This document shows, in pieces, positions 41,810-52,616 of a stretch of DNA of 64,000 bases. The first letter of the stretch is position 1. Every line of letters starts with the position of its first letter. The notes under the pieces were generated by a model. That model was given only the letters and a program-made list of their open reading frames with translations. It was not told the origin of the DNA and did no database searches. A program made the position numbers and the translations under genes. Source of the DNA: Trichaptum fuscoviolaceum (Eukaryota > Basidiomycota > Agaricomycetes > Hymenochaetales > Trichaptaceae); NCBI GenBank assembly GCA_910574455.1, contig CAJSYZ010000007.1:1674001-1738000 (forward strand). The letters run 5' to 3'.

Positions 41810-43598
41810 GCTGATCTCACGCTTGTGCAGCCAGTTTTAGTCTGCGGAAGCCCGCACGCCCCAGCCCTGGGACTCGGCGGAACCTTTAGAGACTGACGTG
41901 CGTAAATGCCTCGACGTAACGTACGGGAGCTGTGAGGTTTCTTCTAATTCTAAAATATGGCCAAGATTCGTTAACAAAGACGTATTCGAGGACATACCTG
42001 AGTCTCTACCCCACTTCTCAGGACCATCTGGGTGCATTGGGCATTCCGAGGTCAGCAGGTAATGTGATAGGTTTAAGACCAGCTAGTACACGATCGGAGA
42101 AACCCACAATGTGAAGCATAGAGGTACACTTGGCGCTGAGTGTTCGGCCACACTTATCCCGCGCAAACGGAATCAGGATTCATGGAGGTAAAAAGGGGGT
42201 AACATTCTTCTGAAAAGCATGGAACGTTAAATACATCGCGAAAACCTCGGAAAATCTTCGTGCTATCGCAACCGTTCTGTCGTTGCAACTGTGACGGATT
42301 GCCAATTCAGCTGAAAAGGATGTATTCCAGAGTTAACACAAGGGCGTGCTTGCCGTGGATTCGCCTACATCTCCAGATACCACTTCATGCTGGTTTGAGA
42401 GCATAATGTAACGTATGCCCGGTCGCCGAAGAGTGCGATCCTCTATGGAAGCGTGATTAATCTCAGAGTTTTGTCCACGTAGCTTCAGCGCGAGCTTCTG
42501 TCTGGAGATCAGCGAACCTTATGGTCAGAAGCCATGGAGAGGTACAAGAAGCTCTCCAAAGCCGGAAGAATGCGTCCTTTCAGTTTAAACAAGTCTTCTG
42601 CTCCACATCGGCCATTGCAGGGCCTAGAAGCCCAGACTCGAAGTTACAAAGGTAGTCTGAGATTTCCCATGATGTATCGCAGTCTCTTCTTTGGCTTCTA
42701 GATGTACATATATGTACGCTGGATTCTTCGTCCGTATTTTGCACCTTCGCATGACTGTTAGAAGATAGGGACTAACTTTGCGCCAGTGAATGTCCCGCAC
42801 TGTGGCCAGTGTAGACGTGGAAATGTCTTCGACACATTTAGTCAAAATTTCAGGGGTACAGTATCCGAGTAAAAGACACCGGAGGATAGTGTAGGCTATG
42901 ATTCGTTCATCAGTTCCTCCTTATAGCATCGAGAGTTTCTATTACAAACCTTCCATCCCGGTTCGCTGGGATATAAGAGTATACTCTGTCTTCTTCGGCC
43001 AATCATTGTTGAGTTAACCAGGGATACCGATGATGATTAGCTCTCCTCATGTCTACGTGGACGGCGAACAGTAATATGGACCACTAAGGCGTCCTGGAAA
43101 AGAAGAGGCACCTTGGCCTTCGCCGAGGAGATTTCACGCTGTATTTCTCGGAGGCATTCCTTGACGTCATAGAGTCGGTATCATCTCGATCGATTTCTCC
43201 AGTAGATGAGCGCTTTTTCGTGAAGTCGCGCTGAAGTTGAGACTCATCGAAAGGAAATGACCCTGACCCACGGATTTGATAGAGCAACATATTCCCTTTT
43301 TGTTGCTGTAAACAAGCAGATTATTAGCAATGAAGACTCATGTGATAGCTTACGGCTTTATTGCCACCACGAAAGAAGTTTCGAACATCGTCTTGCACTT
43401 CTCCGCAATAAACTTTACTCAGTTCATCCTTCTCTTTGGTGCTTTCGTATTATAAAAATCGTTGCTGGATGCGATGGTGAAGGACGGTCCACGGTCCATA
43501 TTCGCCACTATAGCGCTCGCGGAAGTAGTCTGATAAAGGATGTAGTATACATAGAGCTGTGATTGAGAAAGATAGGATGATGTACAGTGCTGTTCACA

Positions 43599-43694
43599 TT
43601 CAAGTTCACAGTCACTCATTATTCCACAAAAGTTTTTCTCGAGCGTGTGAATTTGAACTTTGAACCAAGTTCGACTCGGAGTCGTGAACTTGAA
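43599..43694. repeat. Short inverted-repeat element (MITE-like)
   Basis: TTCAAGTTCAC at 43599-43609 is mirrored exactly by GTGAACTTGAA at 43684-43694, so an 11-bp perfect terminal inverted repeat bounds about 96 bp. The interior is not coding. AACTTGAA-type motifs recur at about 13.1, 21.78, 32.37, 61.4 and 61.5 kb, always between genes. That fits a small repeat family, but no target-site duplication is obvious. Confidence 0.4.
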
Positions 43695-43928
43695 GCACCG
43701 TTGACGCGGCACCATCATCATGATGTTTAACCAGCTTCGTCGCCACTGAGTCCTGACTGGCTACCACAGTTGTCTTCATTCACTCTACTACGGAAGGAAT
43801 TATCTAGTAGAGGAGAGAAGAGTAGTCTTGTTCAGATAGTCTATCTTCCGAGAGTCGATCACGGTTTGGGAAGGCGTCCTGGGAGTCATCCCTACACTTT
43901 CCGTACGGAATCTCGCATCAAGATTCAC

Positions 43929-46225
43929 ATGCACACGAGAAAGCACACAGATGCAAGAACGGTAGTCGGAAACGCGCGACTCCAATCGATCTTCGAGTCT
44001 GGATTTTCGTTTTCCAAGTTTGTGTTCTGAATATTGAGATATCTAGCTAGACAAACTCATGTTGAACTTTTGATTTTCTCGTTTGACTTATAGGAAGCTA
44101 GTTGGACATCGTTCGTGTGTCAATACGATTACCTTCTCCAGAGGCGAAGGAAGATGGCTCGCTAGCGCCGGGGATGGTACTATTTCATTGAAAACTCGAG
44201 TTTTATGAATTACGGAACTTACCATGTTGCGGGTAGACTTGCACGTTATGTTGTGGGATTTTCACCAGGAAATGTTGAATTCTCCCTCGAGTAGCCTCGG
44301 CGGTCATTTGGTTTGGAGGTTTTTGACTATTATTAAGCATCTAGCTAAGATGGTCTCCATACAGGAGAACATTTTCTGCTTAGATTTCTCTGCTAATAAC
44401 CAATATCTCTTCTCGTTAGTTTGCACATGCTTCACGCCCAACTAAAGATACCAAACATTCACAAGAGGCGGTCTAGATGAAAAGGTCATTCAACACGATG
44501 TTGCTGTTGGAACAAGGATATCTTCGGCCCCGTCAGATCAACGAAGGATATGCATGAATCATGAAGTAAGCCTAAGTTTCGTAAGTAATGAGCTCAGAAA
44601 AACTCACACATATCCTTTCAGAGTACCATTAGGGGTTTATCTTGTAGCCCAGGGAACGAAAGCGTAGTACTAGCGGCAAGGTTCACTTTACTTTCCATCA
44701 CTTAAACGAAGGATTAATCTGTTGTTATCCTGCACAGTGAAAGCGGTCAAATCACTTTATGTGACTTTCGCGCTTCAAATATCAGCACGCTAGGATCCAT
44801 CGAGAATGATGCAGAGCTTACAGACGTGAAGTATCATCCACAATCTGATAAGCTTTTCGTTTCCTCTGACTGTCGGGGGAACGTCTGCCTTCGTGATGTT
44901 CGTATGGCCTTCGGTGGCAACGGTACAGGAACTGCTGGGGGAACAGTCTTGAAGGTTAGAATTTTATAGATCTACAATCTACAATCAAGCCTTTCGTACT
45001 AACAGCGTCCTTATTTAAGTATGTCACGGGAATTTCAAGAAGATCAGTGCCAAAAATCGTAAAACCAGAGGCAAGCAGTGTGGTTTTTGATCGCGAAGGT
45101 GAGATCTTACAATTAATCTAGATTTAATTAAACGTTGAGATGTTGTTCTTTCAGGCAAAAAACTCGCTGTGATTAATCTAGTATGTTTCACACATCCCCC
45201 CCTTCCCCATCCTACTCCTACCGAAAGAAAAGAGACACAAGGAAACGAGCTTATTTGCTTTGCAGCATCATTTACCAACTATTTACTCTACGGCAGACCC
45301 ATATCCACTGGCAGTATGCAGTGGCCGCAAAGCACACGGTGGACCTACACAGAGCGGCGAGCGATCATACAAAAATTCATGCACTACAAAGGTGATTAGA
45401 TTTGATATTTTTTCTTATTTTGGAACTAGAAACTTAAACATGAGCTCACTTCCATCTAGCACGGCTCATTCGGCGGCCCAGGCCTGCCCTATGATAACTA
45501 CTTTGCCACTGGCTCAGATGACTTCCGTGCATACACATGGAAGATTCCTGACCTCTCTGAACTTGAACAGCAAAGGCGAAAAGTAGGTTTTAACGAATGG
45601 ATGACTGAAGAACTACCTCGTACAATAGGTCCGCTCCAGTTTAGAACAATCGTCTTTCCATCCAATGTTAACGACTCAATAAAGGGTACTCGCTCGGAAT
45701 GCTGGATGACCGGTACATTCCGGTGTATCTAGATGGGCCAATATTCCGACTTCTGGGTAAGCTCCCAAAACCCGTCGTCTAGAGTTCTCGTTGTGAACAA
45801 TCCGCCAGGGCATAGGTCGATAGTAAATAACTGTGTCTTCCACCCTCATCTCCCCCAAATTGTTACTTCTGGAGTCGAACGGCACCTCACAATCCACAGT
45901 CCAACGCTGGTAGCTCCGAACATGGAGTTCCAACAGACAGATACGAACGTCCGTGCCCTCCCAGAGCTAACTCCGGAGCTCGACCGCAGATTTGTACGAG
46001 CCCTGATAGAGGGACACGGGCTCGAAGAAGGCCGGGAAGCGGAGGCGGAACAAAGAACGATCGATTTCTTCGATGGGTAACTTTTACATAACTCTATTCA
46101 ACTTCTTGGTTGACAGCTACTTGTACAGCGTAATACGAGAGCATGAAGACATCAATGTCTTCACGTCCGGATTCATCGAAGACGATGATTCTCATGACTC
46201 TGATGAGGATATGGTCTTGGAATGA
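43929..46225 (+). CDS. DCAF5-like WD40 repeat protein
   Basis: Fourteen exons (43929-43996, 44094-44176, 44237-44310, 44365-44414, 44466-44565, 44622-44680, 44738-44954, 45020-45098, 45155-45180, 45266-45391, 45460-45628, 45685-45756, 45809-46076, 46117-46225) give 499 residues. WD40 blades are evident: LVGHRSCVNTITFSRGEGRW ... LHVMLWDFH, then TIRGLSCSPGNESVVLA ... ITLCDFR, DVKYHPQSDKLFVSS ... VCLRDVR, then YFATGSDDFRAYTWKIP and LLGHRSIVNNCVFHPHLPQI. The end is acidic. Related proteins are substrate receptors of CUL4-DDB1 ubiquitin ligases, and the plain fungal members are mostly uncharacterised. The start is uncertain: the frame is open upstream to 43731 without an ATG, so either 43929 is used or an upstream exon was missed. 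Donor GTCCGC at 45629 is weak, but the downstream frame requires it. Confidence 0.85.
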
Positions 46226-46854
46226 GCTTCGGGTGCAATCACCCCTTCCACTTCATCAACCGCCTCGCTTCTCGGGACTTTACTACAATGGCTGTTGACT
46301 TTAGTTGACGCGATGCGTATACAGTCGCAATGATAATAACCCGCTCTGCTATGAAAATCATCCTCAGCACACTCAGAATTATTAAAGAGGGTTCATTAGT
46401 GTTACTACGCTACATAACAATATTTCCTGACGAAAGGCAACCCTTGTTTCTCTCTAATACATGAGCTTACTTAGACGCTTACTTCAATGCTGCACCGGAT
46501 TCTTTAAAGCATCCAACGGAGCCCTTATGTAGAGAAACGAACCCGCACCGCAGACTCTTCCCAATTCCTAATTTCGCGCCGGCGCCGCAGTCCGTAAGGG
46601 CACTGACAGACAGTATAAAGGAACAATTGTTACGCTATGGTGCACGACATTCTCAGCAGCCAACAGTGACTTGATGGCACTGTAATGTTATTGAAAAATG
46701 AATATTCGGATTTCCTTCAACATTTTTGAATCCTCTAATTAAAAACAATTATGATACACTAAACGCAACCGTGCTCTCCGCGCTTGAGTCCTACGATGAC
46801 GTTTATCCATTATCCGAGCCGAATGAAACCGCACTGTTCACTAGAAGCTGAGGC
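46226..46854. other. Convergent intergenic region
   Basis: About 630 bp between the 3' ends of the WD40 gene and URC1, both transcribed toward it. A/T-rich with no open frame of note. Confidence 0.6.
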
Positions 46855-48804
46855 TTAGTGCTCCATCTCCTCCCATGTTCGTCCGACAGTCTTCGATAAG
46901 TCCGCTTCCGTCACTATCTTCTTGGAGAAATACCCAGCTGCGATCTTAGCATCGATTTCAACTCGTGAGTCGGGCGGAATGAGATGGTCTATATATCATG
47001 GCGTTAACTCGAGCCAAAATGTAAATGGTAAGAGGACATACCAGGGATATCGTAACGCTTGTTGATCGTGATGCCGGATTGCACAATGGCATTGTATTTC
47101 ATATCGCTCATAGACACCATGTTGTCGATCTTCGTGATACCGAGCCAGTGCAGGACGTCGGGCATGAGCGCTTGGAAGCGCATGTCCTTCACGCCAGCAA
47201 TGATCTCTGTCGCCTTGAAGTACTTGTCCGCAGAATCACCACCGCGCTTGCGAAGATTGTACACAAGGTACCTATGCAACAGAAGTGTTATTGACAGTCT
47301 CTTGAACGAAGGAAACAGAACTGGACTGACTTAGTCACTTCACCAAGAGCACGACCTTCCTTACGGAAGTACACAACGACACCCACGCCACCTCGCTGAG
47401 CGCAACGCACGCATTCCTCAATCGCGAAGATGAGATATGGCTTGCAAGTACAGATGTCGGAGCCAAAGACATCAGAGCCGTTACATTCATCGTGAACCCG
47501 GAGTGTCAGCTCCTTGGACTCATCGCGCATGAATTCGGGATTTCCGACTGGACAATCATATCAGTATATGACATCGCCCAGAAGATAATAGTACATACAG
47601 ATATACACTGTCATGCCTCCGATTGGAGGAAGGAATACCTTGATGTCAGGTCGGGTAATCAGTTCCGGGTACATTCCTCCGGTTTCTTCGAATAGTGCAC
47701 GTCGTAACAGCGATTCGGAACTAAAGAATGCTAAGGATAAGTAAATCGGATAATATAAGGAATCTCACTTACATTCCGAAACGCTCCGCCACACCAGGGA
47801 GATACCAGACAGGCTCAATGGCAGCCTTGCTGGTTACTAACTCCACCCCAGGATCGGCATCACTTATCGTATTATCCTCGTTCAAGAGAGGTCTGCTCTT
47901 AAGCACAATCTTTCCGTCAAGCTCAATTTCACCCTTGCGAACTGTTTCGTCAATCTCAGACAGCTTGATATGTGCCTTCGTTACTGCAATACTGGGACGA
48001 ATATCAAGACTCAACCCCTCCATCTCGTTGCGATACACCTGCTGCACAATGTGACCCCATGGATCAAATGACACAATCTTTTTCGGATCGAACCAAGCGG
48101 ATACAGGAGGGATTGGGACAGGCGGCTCAGTTAAAGCGTAAGAAGGCTTGTGGGTGGGCGAAAGCGTTCCGAGCGCAATTGCGAGAGAACGGTAGATAGA
48201 ATACGACCCACTGTGTGCACCGAGCGCATTCCTTTGCTTGATAGAGGAAGGAAGACGAGAGCAGATGACTGGTCCACGGACCTTGGGGTCTTCCGCACCC
48301 CATACAAGCGGGAACGGCTTGATGCCATGCTGGTCAGGGTAGGCTTCGAGATGTTAGGCAAGCCAGAGTCAAGTAGACTGAATGGACTCACTAGTAAGAA
48401 TGACTCGCGACGGGTACAGTGCACGTTCTCGCTCCTTCTCCTTATCCGATACCAACACGCCTGTAATCTGCGGAGGAGATCCGGGGGTGGAAGTGGGAGA
48501 CGAAGACAAAGGTGGCAGGCTCTGAACAGACTGCGTTGGTGAAGTTGCATGTAAGTCCACCAAAGGCAGCGTCGACGGTGTCTCTCTTCCCTGACTAGCA
48601 CTCGAAGGCCTGTGGAGTGGGGAGCCGGGAGTTAAAAGTGAATCGACCTTCGAAGCCAGCAAAGGTCAGATACGCATATTACGCATATAAAGTCTACGCC
48701 ACTGCACACACCTTCGCCTGCAGCACCTGTTGGGACTTCTGCAGCTCTTCTAGTTGAGCAAGAATCTGGGTGAGGACAGCATCTGACTGCGGGTTGCTCG
48801 CCAT
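46855..48804 (-). CDS. URC1: URC1-like GTP cyclohydrolase II family protein (uracil catabolism)
   Basis: Seven minus-strand exons (48804-48712, 48647-48392, 48343-47773, 47720-47599, 47547-47331, 47271-47042, 46988-46855) give 540 residues. A disordered Ser/Pro-rich N-terminus is followed by a conserved domain (YPDQHGIKPFPLVWGAEDP, RLPSSIKQRNALGAHSGSYS) and the GTP cyclohydrolase II core. The core keeps the three zinc cysteines (RVHDEC ... SDICTC) and the GTP-contacting YFRKEGRALGEVTK. In Lachancea kluyveri URC1 is needed for the uracil-catabolism (URC) route of using uracil as nitrogen source. Its size and extra N-terminal domain separate it from the riboflavin-pathway enzyme RIB1. The start MASNPQSDAVLTQILAQLEE gives a coiled coil and is the only ATG in the exon. 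Confidence 0.93.
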
Positions 48805-49232
48805 TGTCGTCGTTCGAAAGCAAGGTGTAGAATGCGGAGGGCACGCTGGTTAAGGTCGGATACTTAACCGATCCTGAAGGGTGGTTTACGTATGAGAAAC
48901 GCGGCGGTAGTACCGCTGCCTTTACACTCTTTATAACAGCCTTCTCAAATCCCAAGTCTCCGAATATTTAGGCTTGCCAGCGATGGGCCCGGTTTTTAAA
49001 GCCGAAGGAGTTGTGTAGAAGATAAAGGTACAGAAGATAAGGTCCAAGCTGGCGAACGTGCTTTAATAGTTTAACTTCGGCATTTAACGGCAATGTTATC
49101 CGTTGCATATGCGCTCCGCCAATAAACTCTAAGCCGGGAGAATTTCGCTCTAGACCTGCGCAGAACATAGATAGGGAGAGATTACGCTTGCTTCATTACA
49201 TTAAGTTGTAGTTACTGTGATAGCGGAATGTC

Positions 49233-51034
49233 TTAGTTCTCCGGAGTAATGGGATGCCATGTCGAGAAAACCAGGTCCGGGTCATACTTCTTCTTCAGCT
49301 GCTGCAGCCTTGGGTAGTTCCCACCGAAAAGTTTGCGCGCAGCGTCTGGCGCAGTAGTTTCCTCTCCCGCTAAAATGATAGCCCTATCAGTTTCACCGTG
49401 GTCCGATCTTAGATGATATGACGCACCAATGTTTCCGTACATAACTCTAGTCGCATCCATAGGTTTTTCTTCATTCTGAACAACGGCATCAACGAGTAGT
49501 TTTGCAATGCGACGTGCCTCGTCTGTCTTTCCAGGGGCATCCTTGGCCCACCGAACGAGGGCAATAACATCAACTCGCTGACCTCTGTTGTAATAAGCAG
49601 TGGCATCCCTCGGCACACTGCAAATCTTGTCAGGATTGTTCAGTGCAAACCCAATCATGGCGCGCATTCCTGTCTCTGTACATTTGACCAACATTTGGAA
49701 GGTAGAATACGCAGCTGCGGCGTTGAATGTCCTTTGTGACGCTGGTTTTTGGTAGACATATTGTCCATGCGCATTGCTCTCATTCTGAGAGATATCAGAA
49801 AGCGTTAACCCAATGAACGTGAGGGGCAGAGAGCAAGAGCTTGCCGTTAATGCGTTCATAATCTCGTACGGCTTCTCTCCTGTCATATCAATTGGTTCTG
49901 CAGAGATGAATTGTTCAGTACAATGACTGGCAATAGTTGAAAGGCTTTGGCTTACGGAGGTCAAGGAAAACCTTGAATGCGGCTCTTCCTTCCTCTACTG
50001 TTCCATTGTAGAAGACTGTGCATATAACGGCCGGCTAACATTAAAGAAAGTTTACATTAGCAATCGTTAAAGTTGATCCATTAATGACTTTACATACCAT
50101 CCGGTCTGGAGTCGGCATTCTTGTTAAACCTAAGATCGCAGAAGCCTTCACAGAAGGACCTTGTGTCATCCAAGTTTGTGCTGCCTTCAGCGCAGACTCC
50201 GCAAGAGGCTCCGGAAACACTAGAACTCCTCCATATACAGTTCGGCTTTGCTCATGTAGGCGGAAAACGATCTCAGTGCAGACACCAAAGTTGACACCAC
50301 CCCCACGAATGGCCCAGAAAAGGTCGTTGTTTTCAGTAGCATTAGCTATGACGGTTTGGCCATTTGCAAGGACAAGCCGTGCCTAACCAAAGCTTCAATG
50401 AAGGAGTTTATTGCAATCTACGGCAGCACTTACTTGTTCGACATTGTCGATTGCTAGTCCGTACATACCACTCAAATATCCCCATCCTCCCCCTAGCGTT
50501 AGACTTTCGAGCGGTTAGTAATAGATAGAGGAAAGTGAGATGTGCATGCAGCTTACCCTCCGACACCAGTCTAAACGAGAGATGAGTTATCAACCAAGTC
50601 TTACATTACTGGACCGTGACTGGCAGAAGGTCACTCACGTGGTTAACGTTTCCGCCAACAGCAGCAAGGCCATGCTGAATGGCCGCCTTGTCGACAGTTT
50701 CCCATATTGCGCCTCCACCAACATATGCAAGCTTCTTGTCGGCATCAATGCGTACGCCATTTAGGTAGCGCGAAAGGTCAAGGACAACACCATCTTCGAT
50801 TGATGATGCACCAGAAGCACTATGACCACCACCACGGACGGCAAGAGGAATGTGTTCGAAAGAGGCATACTTGATGGCGGTCGCAACGTCTTCATCGTCT
50901 TTGACGAAAGCGACGATCCTTGCTCTCTTAACCGAGCAGGCTGACCACCGGGATATGGCTTGTTCATAATCAGGATGTTCAGAGGTGATGACGTCCCCAT
51001 GGAACTGCTGTTTGAAGGTATCGAAGGAAGACAT
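49233..51034 (-). CDS. BBE-like FAD-linked oxidoreductase, copy 1 (intact)
   Basis: Seven minus-strand exons (51034-50639, 50570-50557, 50503-50434, 50382-50098, 50034-49956, 49897-49845, 49784-49233) give 482 residues, the usual size. Visible features are the PCMH FAD-binding fold with VRGGGHSASG (His71 is the expected covalent FAD ligand), NHTGVGGLTLGGGWGYLSG, DLFWAIRGGGVNFGVCTEIV, and a C-terminal BBE domain ending ARKLFGGNYPRLQQLKKKYD. The position where bicovalent family members carry Cys (before HTGVGG) lacks one, so FAD is probably linked only through His. Such enzymes oxidise sugars, alcohols or secondary metabolites; the substrate is unknown. The exon 6-7 intron has a GC donor (GGCAAGC). 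No signal peptide is evident. Confidence 0.92.
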
Positions 51035-51113
51035 GCTGTAAGACGATAGTGCGGGAAGAAGCTAAGGGAGGCACTGGTCCTTGACGAAGAGGTGGATCAT
51101 AACTTGCGAAAGA

Positions 51114-51120
51114 TTAAATA
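51114..51120 (-). promoter_or_regulatory. TATA-like element of oxidase copy 1 (TATTTAA)
   Basis: TATTTAA on the minus strand, about 80 bp upstream of the ATG at 51034. The same element is kept in copy 2, which supports a functional promoter element. Confidence 0.45.
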
Positions 51121-51659
51121 GTTCCAAGCCAAGATCCAAAACACAGCAGGTATTCATGACCATTGCCCCGTAAAGCTTGAGTCCGCGATCAAGCTCCAGC
51201 GCGTTGATTCCAAACGAAGCGGCGAAAAGTGGACTTTCTACTGAATCCTCCTAACCCGCTTTTCCCGGACGGCGAGAGCATTGTGTGTAAGAGTTTCTTC
51301 ACCGAGCAGCATTGCCGGGCAGTTTTAAGTTGACATTTGCGCCATTAGAGTGGAAAGAAAGTGAAAGGTATTCGTGCGCAGGTACGCACAAACTTTGCCC
51401 AGAGCGAGAAGATGGAAGACGGGTTTTTTGTTTGTTTGTGAAACTCTACCGAAAATCTGTTCGGTGAATTGCGGGCATGGGCGTCATTTCTCGCCTGTCG
51501 TGATGTCTGATATTACAATGGAGAATGTATGATGGGCGCTGCTACTACTAGTAGCCTAGCAGGACAGTGCAGTCTGGTGCGGATAGGCAAATTCATCAGT
51601 ACTTCATTGCCTAAGCGACGTGGAGAGGGCAGACATATTAAACTCCCTAGATCCAGCTA

Positions 51660-52300
51660 AACGTAACGCAGATAGATGTCTTGGCCTACACATCATTTCT
51701 TCAGTGAAGCTGGTATTCACGTGAACGAAGTTACGAGGAAGTTGCAGATAATGGGGAAGCTGAACAAAACAAGCCTTGTAAAAGCGTGTATTCAAGTTGA
51801 CCGTGTCGTCGCCGCGTCGACCCACAACGCACCTCTGTTCTTGTCCAGAACACCACACCACAAACACGACCTGAACAACTTGGAGGCGACTTCGAGTGAC
51901 AACGCCATAACGCGTAATGGCAGATTGAACCTCATTGGATTGAAAGAAGTGAGCTTTCCCTTAATTTTGTTGTTTGAACCACATTCGACTGACCTACTTA
52001 CCTTAGATACTCTTGTTGCATCTCTTGCGTCTCTTGATGCAATCATTGAGAGTCTAGAAATGCCAATAACTCTCTACGGTGTCGCCCTTCCTCACACTCG
52101 TGGTATCTTGAGTCCATGCTCTGTACCCGACTTCCCATTCCGACGGAAACGCGAGAACATCGTCGCGCACTTCTCACATCGAAGAGATGAAGGTACTCCT
52201 CAGAATGCCTAAAGATAGGTGTGGACATTGGTTGAACTTGAGAGATAGGTCCACGTCGGCTTGCTGATGGTGAGGAGAAGGAAGTCGTCTTCTGCACTAC
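51660..52300 (+). pseudogene. Truncated, decayed 5' copy of the DUF5745-like gene
   Basis: After an intron-like GTGAGC...TTAG block, an exon at 52007 reads TLVASLASLDAIIESLEMPI and TLYG, parallel to the first exon of the complete gene at 55386. It then lacks the ALELTPFLILAIFESML segment, shifts frame and ends at the duplication boundary near 52300. The remaining two thirds of the gene are absent. A 178-codon frame (51676-52212) runs through it but mixes intron and exon sequence. Confidence 0.75.
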
Positions 52301-52616
52301 TTTTGCACTCTTTATACCCTCCTGAATCCCAATTCCCCAATTTGTTTCAGCCCGCCAGCAGAAATGAGCACGGGGTTTGAGCTCTTAAAACCAAGTGTGT
52401 TGTGGTAGAAGAAAACAAAAGATAAGGTCTATGTTTACTAACCGTTTCGATTCGGACATTTGCGGCAATGTTATCCATTGCTTATGTCCTCCGCCAATGA
52501 AGTCGAAACTGGATAATGTACGATCTCGTACATAACAGTGAAAACAGAGAAAATTAATGCTCAGATCATTACATTAATTTAGTACAAAAATGTGGAAACT
52601 GTGATAGTGGAATGTC

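Larger units (their letters stand above)
35871..43728. other. Long gene-poor region upstream of the CreA-like gene
   Basis: Nearly 8 kb without a confident gene. The first 1.3 kb is probably promoter and 5' UTR of the CreA-like gene. Between about 38.6 and 41.8 kb there are stretches that look coding-like but change frame or stop often (for example a frame near 39,040-39,106 ending before a GTTAAT...CCACAG intron-like block, and a frame at 40,880-41,215 containing TDFSGVLAFIERLTCQF). They may be one or more decayed genes, but I recognise no family. A possible minus-strand gene is listed separately. Confidence 0.45.
48921..52300. repeat. Left copy of a 3.38-kb tandem duplication
   Basis: This block aligns along its length with 52301-55680 at a nearly constant offset of about 3.38 kb. 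It contains the URC1-side flank, the whole oxidase gene, its promoter and a decayed 5' part of the DUF5745-like gene. Checkpoints: oxidase stops at 49233 and 52617, oxidase starts at 51034 and 54409, and the DUF5745 exon at 52007 and 55386. Identity is high in exons and lower between genes. Confidence 0.85.

Noticed and set aside
48150..48542. 130-codon plus-strand frame
   Set aside because: It is antisense to URC1 exons 2 and 3 and crosses their intron.
51676..52212. 178-codon plus-strand frame as a complete gene
   Set aside because: It runs through an intron that is spliced in the intact copy and lacks the conserved middle of the DUF5745-like domain. Better explained as a decayed duplicate.
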